Positions 1 to 5,770 of a DNA stretch of 5,770 bases are shown in pieces. The first letter of the stretch is position 1; every line of letters begins with the position of its first letter. Made by a program: the position numbers and the translations under genes. The notes below the pieces were generated by a model, which worked only from the letters and a program-made list of their open reading frames with translations, was not told where the DNA came from and did not search any database. The stretch is from Planctomycetales bacterium 4484_123 (GTDB taxonomy: Bacteria > Planctomycetota > Phycisphaerae > SM23-33), in assembly GCA_002049885.1 (NCBI GenBank), contig MVCS01000157.1, positions 1-5,770 of the forward strand. The letters run 5' to 3'.

Positions 1-1
1 G

Positions 2-979
2 CTGCGGGCCATCCGCGCGCACTTCCACAGCTCGCCCATTGTCCTCTTTGCCAGGCCGGCCCCGGCGGAAGTGCTGAGCCCGAACCCCTGGACGGAGGAG
101 CTCATCGTCGATGGCGGCAGGCTGTGGTCGGCCGTCCGGGCGCTGCGCCGGGGGAGGTTCGACCTGGCCGTGCTGGGGCCCAACAGCTTTCGCAGTGCCC
201 TGCTGGCTTACCTTGCGGGCACGGGCCGGAGGGTGGGATATCGGCGCGACGGGCGCGGGTGGTTGTTGACGGACAAGTTGGCCCCGCCGCGCGGCCCTGA
301 CGGGTCCTGGGCGGTCACGCCGGCGCTGGGATATTACCTGGAACTCGCCCGCCGGCTGGGCTGTGAGGTCTCAGATCGGCGGATGGAGTTGGCCGTTGCG
401 GATGCCGACGCCGCCGAGGCCGGGAGGATGCTGGCCGAGGCCGGGGCCGATCCGCGCCGGCCAGTCGTCATGCTCAATCCGGGTGCGTCCTACGGGCCTG
501 CCAAGATGTACCCGCCGCAACGCTTCGCCGCAGTGGCCGACGGGCTGATCGAGCGCCGGGGTGCCCAGGTTCTCATCAACTCCGCTCCATCCGAGCGGGC
601 CATCGCTGAGGCCGTCGAAGGGGCCATGAGCCAGACGCCGCTGATCAACCTGGGGCGGATTCGCAACCGGCTGGGGCTGCTGAAGGCCCTGCTGGGTCGC
701 TGTGACCTGCTGGTCACCAACGACACCGGTCCCCGGCACATCGCGGCGGCCCTGGGCGTGCCGGTGGTGACCATTTTCGGCCCGACCGACCCAGGCTGGA
801 CGACCATCGACTTCGAGCGAGAGCGCATCGTTCGCGCCGACGTTCCCTGCGCGCCGTGCCAGCGAAAGGAATGTCCCCTGCCGGTCGGTCCCGAGCGGGG
901 CCAGTGCATGCTGAGGATAGACCCGCAGGAGGTGCTGGCCGCGGCGGAGGAACTGCTGGAGCTGGGAGGGCGGTCATGA
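2..979 (+). CDS. Glycosyltransferase family 9 (heptosyltransferase-like), 5' end outside window
   Basis: Likely transfers a heptose or related sugar from a nucleotide-activated donor to the LPS inner core at the cytoplasmic face of the inner membrane. The frame is open to the left edge. The visible 325 residues begin LRAIRAHFHSSPIVLFARPA, which is the usual sequence shortly after the first strand of a GT9 protein. About 20 residues, including the start, are therefore probably missing. A GTG at 71 is in frame but would cut off conserved sequence, so I do not take it as the start. GT9 hallmarks are NPGASYGPAK (visible residues 159-168), TNDTGPRHIAAALG (239-252) and FGPTD (259-263). A C-terminal four-cysteine segment, CAPCQRKECP then C, is common in this family. 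The stop overlaps the next start as ATGA. It resembles WaaF more than WaaC, but the exact acceptor sugar cannot be read from sequence. Confidence 0.93.
   Translation: MRAIRAHFHSSPIVLFARPAPAEVLSPNPWTEELIVDGGRLWSAVRALRRGRFDLAVLGPNSFRSALLAYLAGTGRRVGYRRDGRGWLLTDKLAPPRGPDGSWAVTPALGYYLELARRLGCEVSDRRMELAVADADAAEAGRMLAEAGADPRRPVVMLNPGASYGPAKMYPPQRFAAVADGLIERRGAQVLINSAPSERAIAEAVEGAMSQTPLINLGRIRNRLGLLKALLGRCDLLVTNDTGPRHIAAALGVPVVTIFGPTDPGWTTIDFERERIVRADVPCAPCQRKECPLPVGPERGQCMLRIDPQEVLAAAEELLELGGRS
964..969 (+). promoter_or_regulatory. Ribosome binding site for the LPS kinase gene
   Basis: GGGAGG lies six bases before the ATG at 976, inside the end of the GT9 gene. It supports 976 as the kinase start rather than the GTG at 856, which is deep inside GT9. 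The ATGA overlap suggests translational coupling. Confidence 0.6.
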
Positions 980-1771
980 CCGGTGTGCTGGTGCCGAGCG
1001 CCGCCGAGGCCAGGCTGCTGAGGCGTGAGGGGCTGGACACCGTGGCCGGCGCCTTCGCCTACGCCGGCGGGAGGGAGCTGGCCAAGCCCGGGCTGAGCCG
1101 CCGACGGCGGATCGAGTTGATGTTGAAGGACGACGCCGGCCGGCCGGTGCGGTGGTATCTGAAGCTCTACGGGCCGGAGCCCTGGCCGCGCCGGCTGGGC
1201 CGGAGGCTGCTGGGGCGGGGGCTTGTGAGCGCTGCCCGGCGGGAGCTACGGCGAGGATGTGGATGCCCTGTTGGGCGTGCGGCGGAGTTACATCGTTGTC
1301 TCGGCCGTGCCCGGCGAGGCCCTGGAGCGCTGCCTGGAGGAGCACCTCCGGCGCTGGGACGAGCGGGCCGTGCAGTGCTTCAACGCCGCCCTGGTGGAGC
1401 TGGTCCGCCGGCTGCACCGCAGGGGCTGTGTCCACCGCGACCTGTACGCCTCGCACATCTTCCTGGACGTGACCGAGCGCGGGCCGGAGCTGTATCTTAT
1501 CGACCTGGCCCGGCTGTTTTCGCCGCGGTGGCGGCTGTTCCGCTGGCAGGTGAAGGACCTGGCCGAACTGAAGTACTCCATGCCGGCGGGGTGGGTCGAG
1601 CGCCACTGGCGGGGCTTCCTGGAGGCCTATCTGGGCGCGACCGACGCGGGCGTGGTAGGCCGATACGACCGGGCCATAGACGCCAAGGTGTCAGCCATCC
1701 GCCGCCACGCCCGGCGAGGGGCGGCAAGGGGGGGCGCCGAACCGGCAGGACAGGACGGCCTTGACGATTGA
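976..1771 (+). pseudogene. Lipopolysaccharide kinase (Kdo/WaaP family), frame-disrupted
   Basis: A small eukaryotic-type kinase fold that would phosphorylate a sugar of the LPS inner core on the cytoplasmic side. The N-lobe is read from ATG 976 in one frame to about 1246 and holds RWYLKLYGPE, with the likely ATP-binding lysine at 1162-1164. The rest is read in the next frame, from about 1247 (YGEDVDALLGVRRSYIVVSA). It contains the catalytic loop VHRDLYASH (Asp codon 1439-1441), the metal-binding IDLAR (Asp codon 1502-1504) and a WQVKDLAELKYS segment, all typical of Pfam Kdo/WaaP kinases. The downstream frame has a TGA at 1226-1228, so the switch must fall between 1229 and about 1256. By family comparison from memory, some 15-25 residues including the alpha-C helix region are absent at the junction. 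That implies a deletion of 3n+2 bases (or +1) rather than a simple slip. As written no full kinase is made. It could also be a sequencing or assembly error. The stop overlaps the next start by 11 bases. Confidence 0.8.
1752..1755 (+). promoter_or_regulatory. Ribosome binding site before the TTG start at 1761
   Basis: AGGA sits five bases before TTG 1761, inside the 3' end of the kinase gene. The protein read from TTG (then TIEKKLKIALVIEHMDP) gives the expected beginning of a family 4 glycosyltransferase, which supports this otherwise unusual start codon. Confidence 0.45.
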
Positions 1772-1844
1772 GAAAAAACTGAAGATCGCCCTGGTCATCG
1801 AGCACATGGACCCGGCACGTGGCGGGCGCGAGACTCGTCGATCC
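1761..1844 (+). pseudogene. N-terminal fragment of the family 4 glycosyltransferase, out of frame with the rest
   Basis: Read from TTG 1761, this gives LKIALVIEHMDPARGGRE, the first beta strand and the glycine-rich loop that open a GT4/GT-B fold. After GGRE (1821-1832) the frame loses resemblance to the family, although it stays open to 2213. The remainder of the enzyme continues in the next frame (following entry). The end coordinate given is approximate. The fragment overlaps the kinase stop by 11 bases. Confidence 0.65.
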
Positions 1845-2850
1845 CTTGGGGACCCGGGGCCGGTGGCGGTCGGTCCAGTTGGACAGCTTCGTGGCGGACG
1901 TTCAGGAAGCTGCCCGGGCCGGTCGGTTCGACATCGTGCATGCCATGCTGCCCGTGCCCGGCGCGGACGTGTATCAACTCCGCGGCGGGACGGTGCCGGG
2001 CCAGCGGATGGCCGGCCGGCGCCGGCGGGGCTTCCTGGCCGGTCTGGTGGCCGGGCTGTGCGAGCCGTTCAATCGGCACCGGGCCCGGATGGCGAGGCTG
2101 GAGTGGCAGGTAGTGGCCGACCGGCAGGTGATGTGCCTGCCGGTCAGCGGGATGGTCGCCGGCGAGCTGGCTGGTTACTACGATCGGCTGGAGCGCGTGC
2201 GGGTGGTCTATAACGGCGTGGAGGTGCCGGCGGCGGATTCGGCCTGGCGCAGCCAGTGGCGCCTCCGGCGGCGGGAGGAGCTGGGCATAGGTCCCGAGGC
2301 CGTGGTGTTCCTGACGGTCGCGAACAATTTCCTGCTCAAGGGCGTGCCGGAGGCGATATGCGCATTGTCGGGATGGTACGACCGCCGGGGCGGGGGCCGT
2401 CGAGCCGATATTGACGTGCGGCTGGTGGTGATCGGCAACGGCGACATGGAACTGGCCAAGCGCTGGGCTGGCATCCATGGCGTGGCCGACAAGGTGCACG
2501 TACTCGGGTACGTCCGGGATATCTTCACCTGGTACGCCGCGGCGGACGCGGTGATGCTGCTGAGCTGGTACGACCCGTGCAGTCGGGTCGTGCTGGAGGC
2601 GACGCGGTGGGGCGTCCCGTCCATCACCACGCGTTTCAACGGTGCCGCGGAGGTCCTGGCCGGCGGGGCGGGCCTGCTGGTGGACTCACCCACGGACGTG
2701 GATTACGTGGCGGCGGCCATGGACGCCCTGACGGATCCACGGTGTCGGGAGGCGTGCTCTGCCGCCTGTGCGCGGGTGGCCGATGAACTCAGCATCGAGC
2801 GCCACGTGGATAGGCTGTTGGCGGCCTACGCGGAGCTGCCGGAGCGGTAG
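1819..2850 (+). CDS. Glycosyltransferase family 4 (WaaG-like), N-terminal strand out of frame
   Basis: A GT-B fold glycosyltransferase that would add a sugar to the growing LPS core using a nucleotide sugar. The in-frame portion is 343 residues from a GTG at 1819. That GTG is probably only the first available start, not the ancestral one: its first 15-20 residues look non-native, and the true start is probably TTG 1761 in another frame. Conserved sequence begins around 1880 (SFVADVQEAARAGRFDIVHAMLP). The C-terminal domain has FLTVANNFLLKGV, VVIGNGDMELAKRW, VHVLGYVRDIFTWYAAADAVMLLS and YDPCSRVVLEATRWGVPSIT. The last is the EX7E donor site with Asp (2572-2574) in place of the first Glu and Glu at 2596-2598. 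Compared with similar proteins as I remember them, perhaps 40-50 residues of the N-terminal domain, including the usual RGHEV strand, are missing. The gene is probably non-functional as written, or the assembly is wrong here. It ends nine bases before plsY. Confidence 0.82.
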   Translation: MAGARLVDPLGTRGRWRSVQLDSFVADVQEAARAGRFDIVHAMLPVPGADVYQLRGGTVPGQRMAGRRRRGFLAGLVAGLCEPFNRHRARMARLEWQVVADRQVMCLPVSGMVAGELAGYYDRLERVRVVYNGVEVPAADSAWRSQWRLRRREELGIGPEAVVFLTVANNFLLKGVPEAICALSGWYDRRGGGRRADIDVRLVVIGNGDMELAKRWAGIHGVADKVHVLGYVRDIFTWYAAADAVMLLSWYDPCSRVVLEATRWGVPSITTRFNGAAEVLAGGAGLLVDSPTDVDYVAAAMDALTDPRCREACSAACARVADELSIERHVDRLLAAYAELPER

Positions 2851-2854
2851 GGAG
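2851..2854 (+). promoter_or_regulatory. Ribosome binding site for plsY
   Basis: GGAG directly follows the GT4 stop codon and lies five bases before ATG 2860. It favours this start over the in-frame ATG at 2881, which would lose part of the first membrane segment. Confidence 0.55.
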
Positions 2855-2859
2855 CGAAC

Positions 2860-3546
2860 ATGAGCGACGGTCCGCTGGTGATGTTCGTTGTCTTTCCCCT
2901 GGGGGCGTACCTGCTGGGTTCGATTCCGTTTGGCGTCATCATCGCCCGGGCCCACGGTGTGGACCTGCGTGCCCACGGCAGCGGCAACATCGGCGCGACC
3001 AACGTGGGGCGGGTGCTGGGGCGGAAGTGGGGCTGTCTGTGTTTCGTGCTGGATGTGCTGAAGGGGTTCGTCCCGGTGTTGCTGGTGGGGCTGTACCTGG
3101 GCCGGGACTCCGACGGGCTGCCGAGTGCCTACCAGCAGGCCGGCTGGCTGGCTGTGGCCTTCGGCGCCATCGCCGGGCACGTCTTCAGCCTGTGGATGAG
3201 GTTCCGCGGGGGCAAGGGGGTGGCCACCTCGCTTGGCGTACTGATGGGCTTTTTTCCATATTTCACCTGGCCGGCCCTGGCGGCCCTGGCGTTGTGGGTG
3301 GCGGTGGTGCTGGCCTGGCGGTACGTCTCGCTGGCGTCGGTGACGGCGGCGGCGGCGTTTCCTCTGTTGTTCCTGGCGGCGTGCTTGGCGGCGGGCTGGC
3401 CGGTGGGTCGGCTGTGGCCGCTGTTGGCCTTCGCCGCGGCCATGGCCGCACTGGTGATAGTGCGGCACCGTTCCAATCTCGCCCGGCTGCTGGCGGGCAC
3501 GGAGAACCGCATCGGCCGGAAGAACCCGCCGGCGGCAAGCCGGTAG
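2860..3546 (+). CDS. plsY: Acyl-phosphate glycerol-3-phosphate acyltransferase PlsY
   Basis: An integral inner-membrane enzyme that transfers an acyl chain from acyl-phosphate (made by PlsX) to the sn-1 position of glycerol-3-phosphate, giving lysophosphatidic acid, the first step of phospholipid synthesis. The 228-residue length is close to the family norm (about 200-230). All three signature regions are present: GSGNIGATN (residues 40-48) after the GSIP turn (20-23), LDVLKG (64-69), and GHVFSLWMRFRGGKGVAT (106-123). A C-terminal RHRSNLARLLAGTEN segment is also typical. Hydrophobic stretches near 5-30, 60-80, 95-112, 125-150 and 155-200 fit a multi-pass protein with five or more helices. It is the last gene of the plus-strand cluster and appears intact, so expression could persist despite the breaks upstream. 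The plsX partner is not in this window. Confidence 0.96.
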   Translation: MSDGPLVMFVVFPLGAYLLGSIPFGVIIARAHGVDLRAHGSGNIGATNVGRVLGRKWGCLCFVLDVLKGFVPVLLVGLYLGRDSDGLPSAYQQAGWLAVAFGAIAGHVFSLWMRFRGGKGVATSLGVLMGFFPYFTWPALAALALWVAVVLAWRYVSLASVTAAAAFPLLFLAACLAAGWPVGRLWPLLAFAAAMAALVIVRHRSNLARLLAGTENRIGRKNPPAASR

Positions 3547-3616
3547 ATGCCACCGCGGCGGCGGGCTCGCGTGGGGGGGCTGGCGCCGCGTCGTCGTTGT
3601 GCCGCGCTGGCCGGGC
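3547..3616. other. Convergent intergenic region between plsY and the M28 peptidase gene
   Basis: Seventy GC-rich bases separate the two stop codons. A weak inverted repeat, CGCGGCG (3554-3560) with CGCCGCG (3584-3590), has a 23-base spacer and no T-run on either side. It might help end transcription from both directions, but it could equally be chance in such GC-rich DNA. A run of seven G occurs at 3573-3579. Confidence 0.3.
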
Positions 3617-5437
3617 CTAACCCCCCTGGTAATTCTCGGAGTTGTCCTGAACCATCAGGCCGGCCTCCAGTGCGACCTCGAAGACCTCGCGGAGTTTCAC
3701 GCCGCTCTTGGCCCCGGTCTCGGCGGCGGCCAGGCGTTCCACGGCGGCCAGCGGGCGCCGGCCGTCGTTCCAGTACAGTCCGGCGTTGATCGTCCCCGAC
3801 CAGCAGCTCAGTCCCTTGCGGCGCTCGGGGGGGGCTTGGGAGAAGTTGCAGGTGCCCCAGGTGGTGCGCACGTAGCGCGGGCCTGTGGTTGGCAGGTCGG
3901 GCAAGGGTTCGGCGTCGGCGGGGCAGTAGTCGGCGGCGGTCGGTTCGTAAACGCCTTCGCTGATGCCCCAGCGGCGCAGGTCGCGGAGCATCCTGCCGGC
4001 GACCCATCGACTCAGCAGGGCCGGGTCGTCCTGGCCTGCCTTGACGATGGTCTGGTCGATCCACGCCTTGGCGGGGGCCAGCAGTTGCCGGGCGGAGGAA
4101 TCGTCCAGACAGGCCATGGCGTAGGCCCAGGCGGCCGCCAGCACCGTGTTATAGCGCAGCGAATCGTCGGAGCAGACCTCGGGGGTATCGGCGCTGGAGT
4201 GGTAGCCCATGCAGTCACCGCCCTTGCCCAGCCACAGCCCGGGCACGTTGCAGTGGGGCTCGGCGATCATGTCGTCGGCATTGTTGATGAACCGCGCCGC
4301 CCGCCAGTGCCAGGCGTCGCCGGCCCTGTCCTTGACGGCCTCGGCAATGATGGCGGCGATGGCCCAGGCGATGGTGGGGTTGCTCATGGGCCCGTAGTGG
4401 AGGATGAATGGGAAGTCGGGCAGGGCGGGGTCGCCGGCCCCGTCGATGTTCATGCCCACCAGGGCCCGGCGGCGGAGGTCGTCGTTGAGGGTGGCGAAGG
4501 CCACCATGCCAACGCACTCCTGGGTGGTGATGATGCGGATACTGTGTCGCGGGCGGGGCAGCCGGCCGGCGACGGTCAGCTCTTTCAGCGTCCGCAGCGT
4601 CTCTATGAGGATGGACACCCCGGAGGTGTTGTCGTGGGCGCCCTGTTCGCAGGCGTGGCCATAGAGCCAGACCTCGCGCGCCGGGTCGGTGCCTTCCAGC
4701 ACGGCGGTGACGCACTGGGAGGAACCCTCGTACAGCCGGGAGTCGCAGAACCCGGCCAGCTTGAGGTGGGGGTTCTCGGCCAGGCGCTGCCGGAGCTGCC
4801 GGCCGGCGGCCGGTGAGATGTCGAAGCCGGTCATCACCGCGTCGTCGGCGTGGAAGTACCACCCGCCGGCACCCTCGGACCAGCCGTTGCACCACTTGAC
4901 CGTTTCGTCGGTGTAGCCCCGGCCATCGCCGAGGTAATCGGAGATTATCGCCAGTGGCCGGGCACCCGCGGCGGCCAGGCGTTGCTTGGTCTTCAGGGCG
5001 TACTGGCCGGTGAGGGCGAACTTGCCGGTGACGGCCTGGGGGCTGAGGTCATCCAGGGCATCGACGTCCACGACCTCGCCGGTGGCCGGGGCGTCAGGCT
5101 CGCCCAGCGGGCCGGACCAGAAGACCACCGAGGCCGGGGTCTTTTCCCGGTCGGCGATGACCTCGCCGGTATCCGCGTAGGTCAGCCTGGCGGCGGGGCA
5201 GTCCCAGGCCATGGGCATGGTCCAGTCCTGGAATCGGCTCTTGCCGTCGCAGGGGTAGCGTGCCAGTCGGACACGGCTCAAGCCTGCCTTCTCCAGCACC
5301 TCGCGGGCGATCTCGGCGGCGGCCCGCTGGTGCGGGGTATCGAACCACACCTCCTGCTGCCACAATGCCGTCAACAGCTCGCGGTGGCGCTTGAGGTCGT
5401 GGGCGGCGTCGATGGTGTCGATCAATGACTGAAGCAT
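3617..5437 (-). CDS. M28 family / DUF4910-like metallopeptidase with PA-type insert
   Basis: A 606-residue protein that looks like a zinc aminopeptidase-type enzyme. Residues about 118-235 resemble a protease-associated (PA) domain (VTGKFALTGQYALKTKQRLAAAGARP). The peptidase core follows: VWLYGHACEQGAHDNTSG (H261, D269), TTQECVG (E307), MNIDGAGD (D332) and MGYHSSADTPE (H413). These match the order of M28 ligands, but the classical HxD is HxC and the EE pair is EC. The HxC...DN pattern recalls DUF4910-type aminopeptidase-like proteins. The C-terminal part (about 545-600), with LYWNDGRRPLAAVERL, looks like a small winged-helix domain; this is inference. No signal peptide or membrane segment is visible at the N-terminus (MLQSLIDTIDAAHDL), so it is probably cytoplasmic. 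The start is well supported by an upstream AGGAG. Substrate is unknown; peptide hydrolysis is likely but not proven given the altered site. Confidence 0.85.
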   Translation of the reverse strand: MLQSLIDTIDAAHDLKRHRELLTALWQQEVWFDTPHQRAAAEIAREVLEKAGLSRVRLARYPCDGKSRFQDWTMPMAWDCPAARLTYADTGEVIADREKTPASVVFWSGPLGEPDAPATGEVVDVDALDDLSPQAVTGKFALTGQYALKTKQRLAAAGARPLAIISDYLGDGRGYTDETVKWCNGWSEGAGGWYFHADDAVMTGFDISPAAGRQLRQRLAENPHLKLAGFCDSRLYEGSSQCVTAVLEGTDPAREVWLYGHACEQGAHDNTSGVSILIETLRTLKELTVAGRLPRPRHSIRIITTQECVGMVAFATLNDDLRRRALVGMNIDGAGDPALPDFPFILHYGPMSNPTIAWAIAAIIAEAVKDRAGDAWHWRAARFINNADDMIAEPHCNVPGLWLGKGGDCMGYHSSADTPEVCSDDSLRYNTVLAAAWAYAMACLDDSSARQLLAPAKAWIDQTIVKAGQDDPALLSRWVAGRMLRDLRRWGISEGVYEPTAADYCPADAEPLPDLPTTGPRYVRTTWGTCNFSQAPPERRKGLSCWSGTINAGLYWNDGRRPLAAVERLAAAETGAKSGVKLREVFEVALEAGLMVQDNSENYQGG

Positions 5438-5485
5438 ATCTCTCTCCTGATGCTGCCGTCTTTTTCCATACTCTTCCGGCCGGCT
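5438..5485 (-). other. Short spacer between GH94 and M28 genes
   Basis: About 47 bases hold only the peptidase ribosome binding site and a purine-rich stretch. No convincing terminator or promoter is visible, so the two minus-strand genes are probably cotranscribed. Confidence 0.4.
5444..5448 (-). promoter_or_regulatory. Ribosome binding site for the M28 peptidase gene
   Basis: On the minus strand AGGAG lies six bases before the ATG at 5437-5435. This is the clearest Shine-Dalgarno in the window and fixes the peptidase start. Confidence 0.75.
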
Positions 5486-5770
5486 CTATGTGTAGGTGAC
5501 CTCCAGGCGGACTTCGCTGCCGGGTGGGAGCAGCTCGGCCGGTATGAGCGCCGGGACCTCCCGGCCATCGAGTTTCACGGAGGGCTTTTCGCCGCGGCGC
5601 AGCTCGGCCCGGACGATGCAGCCACGGAAGTTCCGCACCACCCGGTAGGCGTCCCAGGCCTGGGGCGGGCGCGGCTGGATGCGCAGGGCGGCGAAGTCGG
5701 GCACCAGACCCGCCGCCAGCTCGATGGCCCGCCGGTACCAGGCCAGCGAGCCGGTGAAGTTGCTGAAGAG
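5486..5770 (-). CDS. GH94 glycoside phosphorylase (former GT36), C-terminal end only
   Basis: The frame is open to the right edge and gives the last 94 residues of a larger protein. NFTGSLAWYRRAIELAAGL, followed by PDFAALRIQPRPPQAWDAYRVVRNFRG, matches the end of the (alpha/alpha)6 barrel and the C-terminal beta domain of GH94 enzymes such as cellobiose, cellodextrin and chitobiose phosphorylases and the cyclic beta-glucan synthase NdvB. The tail (KLDGREVPALIPAELLPPGSEVRLEVTYT) fits the closing beta sandwich. These enzymes cleave beta-linked disaccharides or oligosaccharides with phosphate to give a sugar 1-phosphate. The catalytic acid and specificity residues lie outside the window, so the substrate cannot be named. 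A GTG at 5704 is only an internal codon. The stop lies 47 bases before the peptidase start. Confidence 0.85.
   Translation of the reverse strand, partial: LFSNFTGSLAWYRRAIELAAGLVPDFAALRIQPRPPQAWDAYRVVRNFRGCIVRAELRRGEKPSVKLDGREVPALIPAELLPPGSEVRLEVTYT

Noticed and set aside
856..975. Possible upstream start (GTG 856) for the kinase N-lobe
   Set aside because: It would overlap conserved GT9 sequence and add an unrelated Arg/Gly/Ala-rich leader. ATG 976 has a ribosome binding site and an ATGA overlap.
1773..1779. A AAA AAC-like run as a programmed frameshift site for the GT4 gene
   Set aside because: In the frame read from TTG 1761 the heptamer is in the wrong register. The needed change is +1 and lies about 60-100 bases downstream, and missing sequence rather than slippage is the problem.
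3554..3590. Inverted repeat as a strong bidirectional terminator
   Set aside because: Only seven base pairs with a 23-base loop and no T-run. Such matches are frequent by chance in DNA this GC-rich, so it is mentioned only as a weak possibility.
3827..3834. Run of eight G as a phase-variation tract or sequencing slip in the peptidase gene
   Set aside because: The minus-strand reading frame continues intact through it (SQAPPERRKG) with conserved-looking sequence on both sides, so there is no evidence of variation or error.
3599..4816. Long open frame (405 codons) on the plus strand opposite the M28 peptidase gene
   Set aside because: Its protein is low-complexity Gly/Val/Ala-rich with no family resemblance. 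It is the expected antisense shadow of a GC-rich gene whose minus-strand product is clearly conserved.
1..5770. CRISPR array, tRNA, insertion sequence or defence system
   Set aside because: No regularly spaced repeats, no recognisable tRNA fold, no transposase or nuclease domain, and nearly every base is explained by the six genes described.

Overview
The window is GC-rich bacterial DNA, densely coded, with third codon positions mostly G or C. The gene content (ADP-heptose-type glycosyltransferase, lipopolysaccharide kinase, WaaG-like glycosyltransferase, PlsY) points to a didermic, LPS-making bacterium. The family resemblance is closest to what I recall from Planctomycetota, especially Phycisphaerae-like lineages. 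That assignment is inference from remembered protein style, not from a marker gene.

Plus strand, 1-3546: an envelope-biogenesis operon that begins before the window. Its order is a GT9 heptosyltransferase (5' end cut off), a Kdo/WaaP-family lipopolysaccharide kinase, a family 4 glycosyltransferase and the acyl-phosphate glycerol-3-phosphate acyltransferase PlsY. Spacing is very tight (ATGA overlap, 11-base overlap, 9-base gap), so one transcript is likely. The first three would build and phosphorylate the LPS inner core. PlsY makes lysophosphatidate for phospholipids, so the cluster joins outer-leaflet and general membrane synthesis.

The two middle genes are broken as written. In each, a recognisable N-terminal piece and the conserved downstream part lie in different reading frames, and a stretch expected between them appears to be missing. 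Both breaks shift the frame in the same sense and lie about 600 bases apart, while the genes on either side look intact. They are either real deletions that inactivated the core-assembly genes or two assembly/sequencing errors. The sequence alone cannot decide.

Minus strand, 5770-3617: two genes converge on the operon. The upstream one is the C-terminal end of a GH94 (former GT36) glycoside phosphorylase that runs out of the window. Next, after a 47-base gap and a good Shine-Dalgarno site, comes a 606-residue M28/DUF4910-like metallopeptidase with a PA-type insert and an atypical metal site. The two gene sets meet in a 70-base intergenic stretch (3547-3616).

I found no tRNA, rRNA, CRISPR, insertion sequence or phage gene. 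I see no convincing new multi-gene system; the most notable points are the paired gene breaks and the variant peptidase active site.
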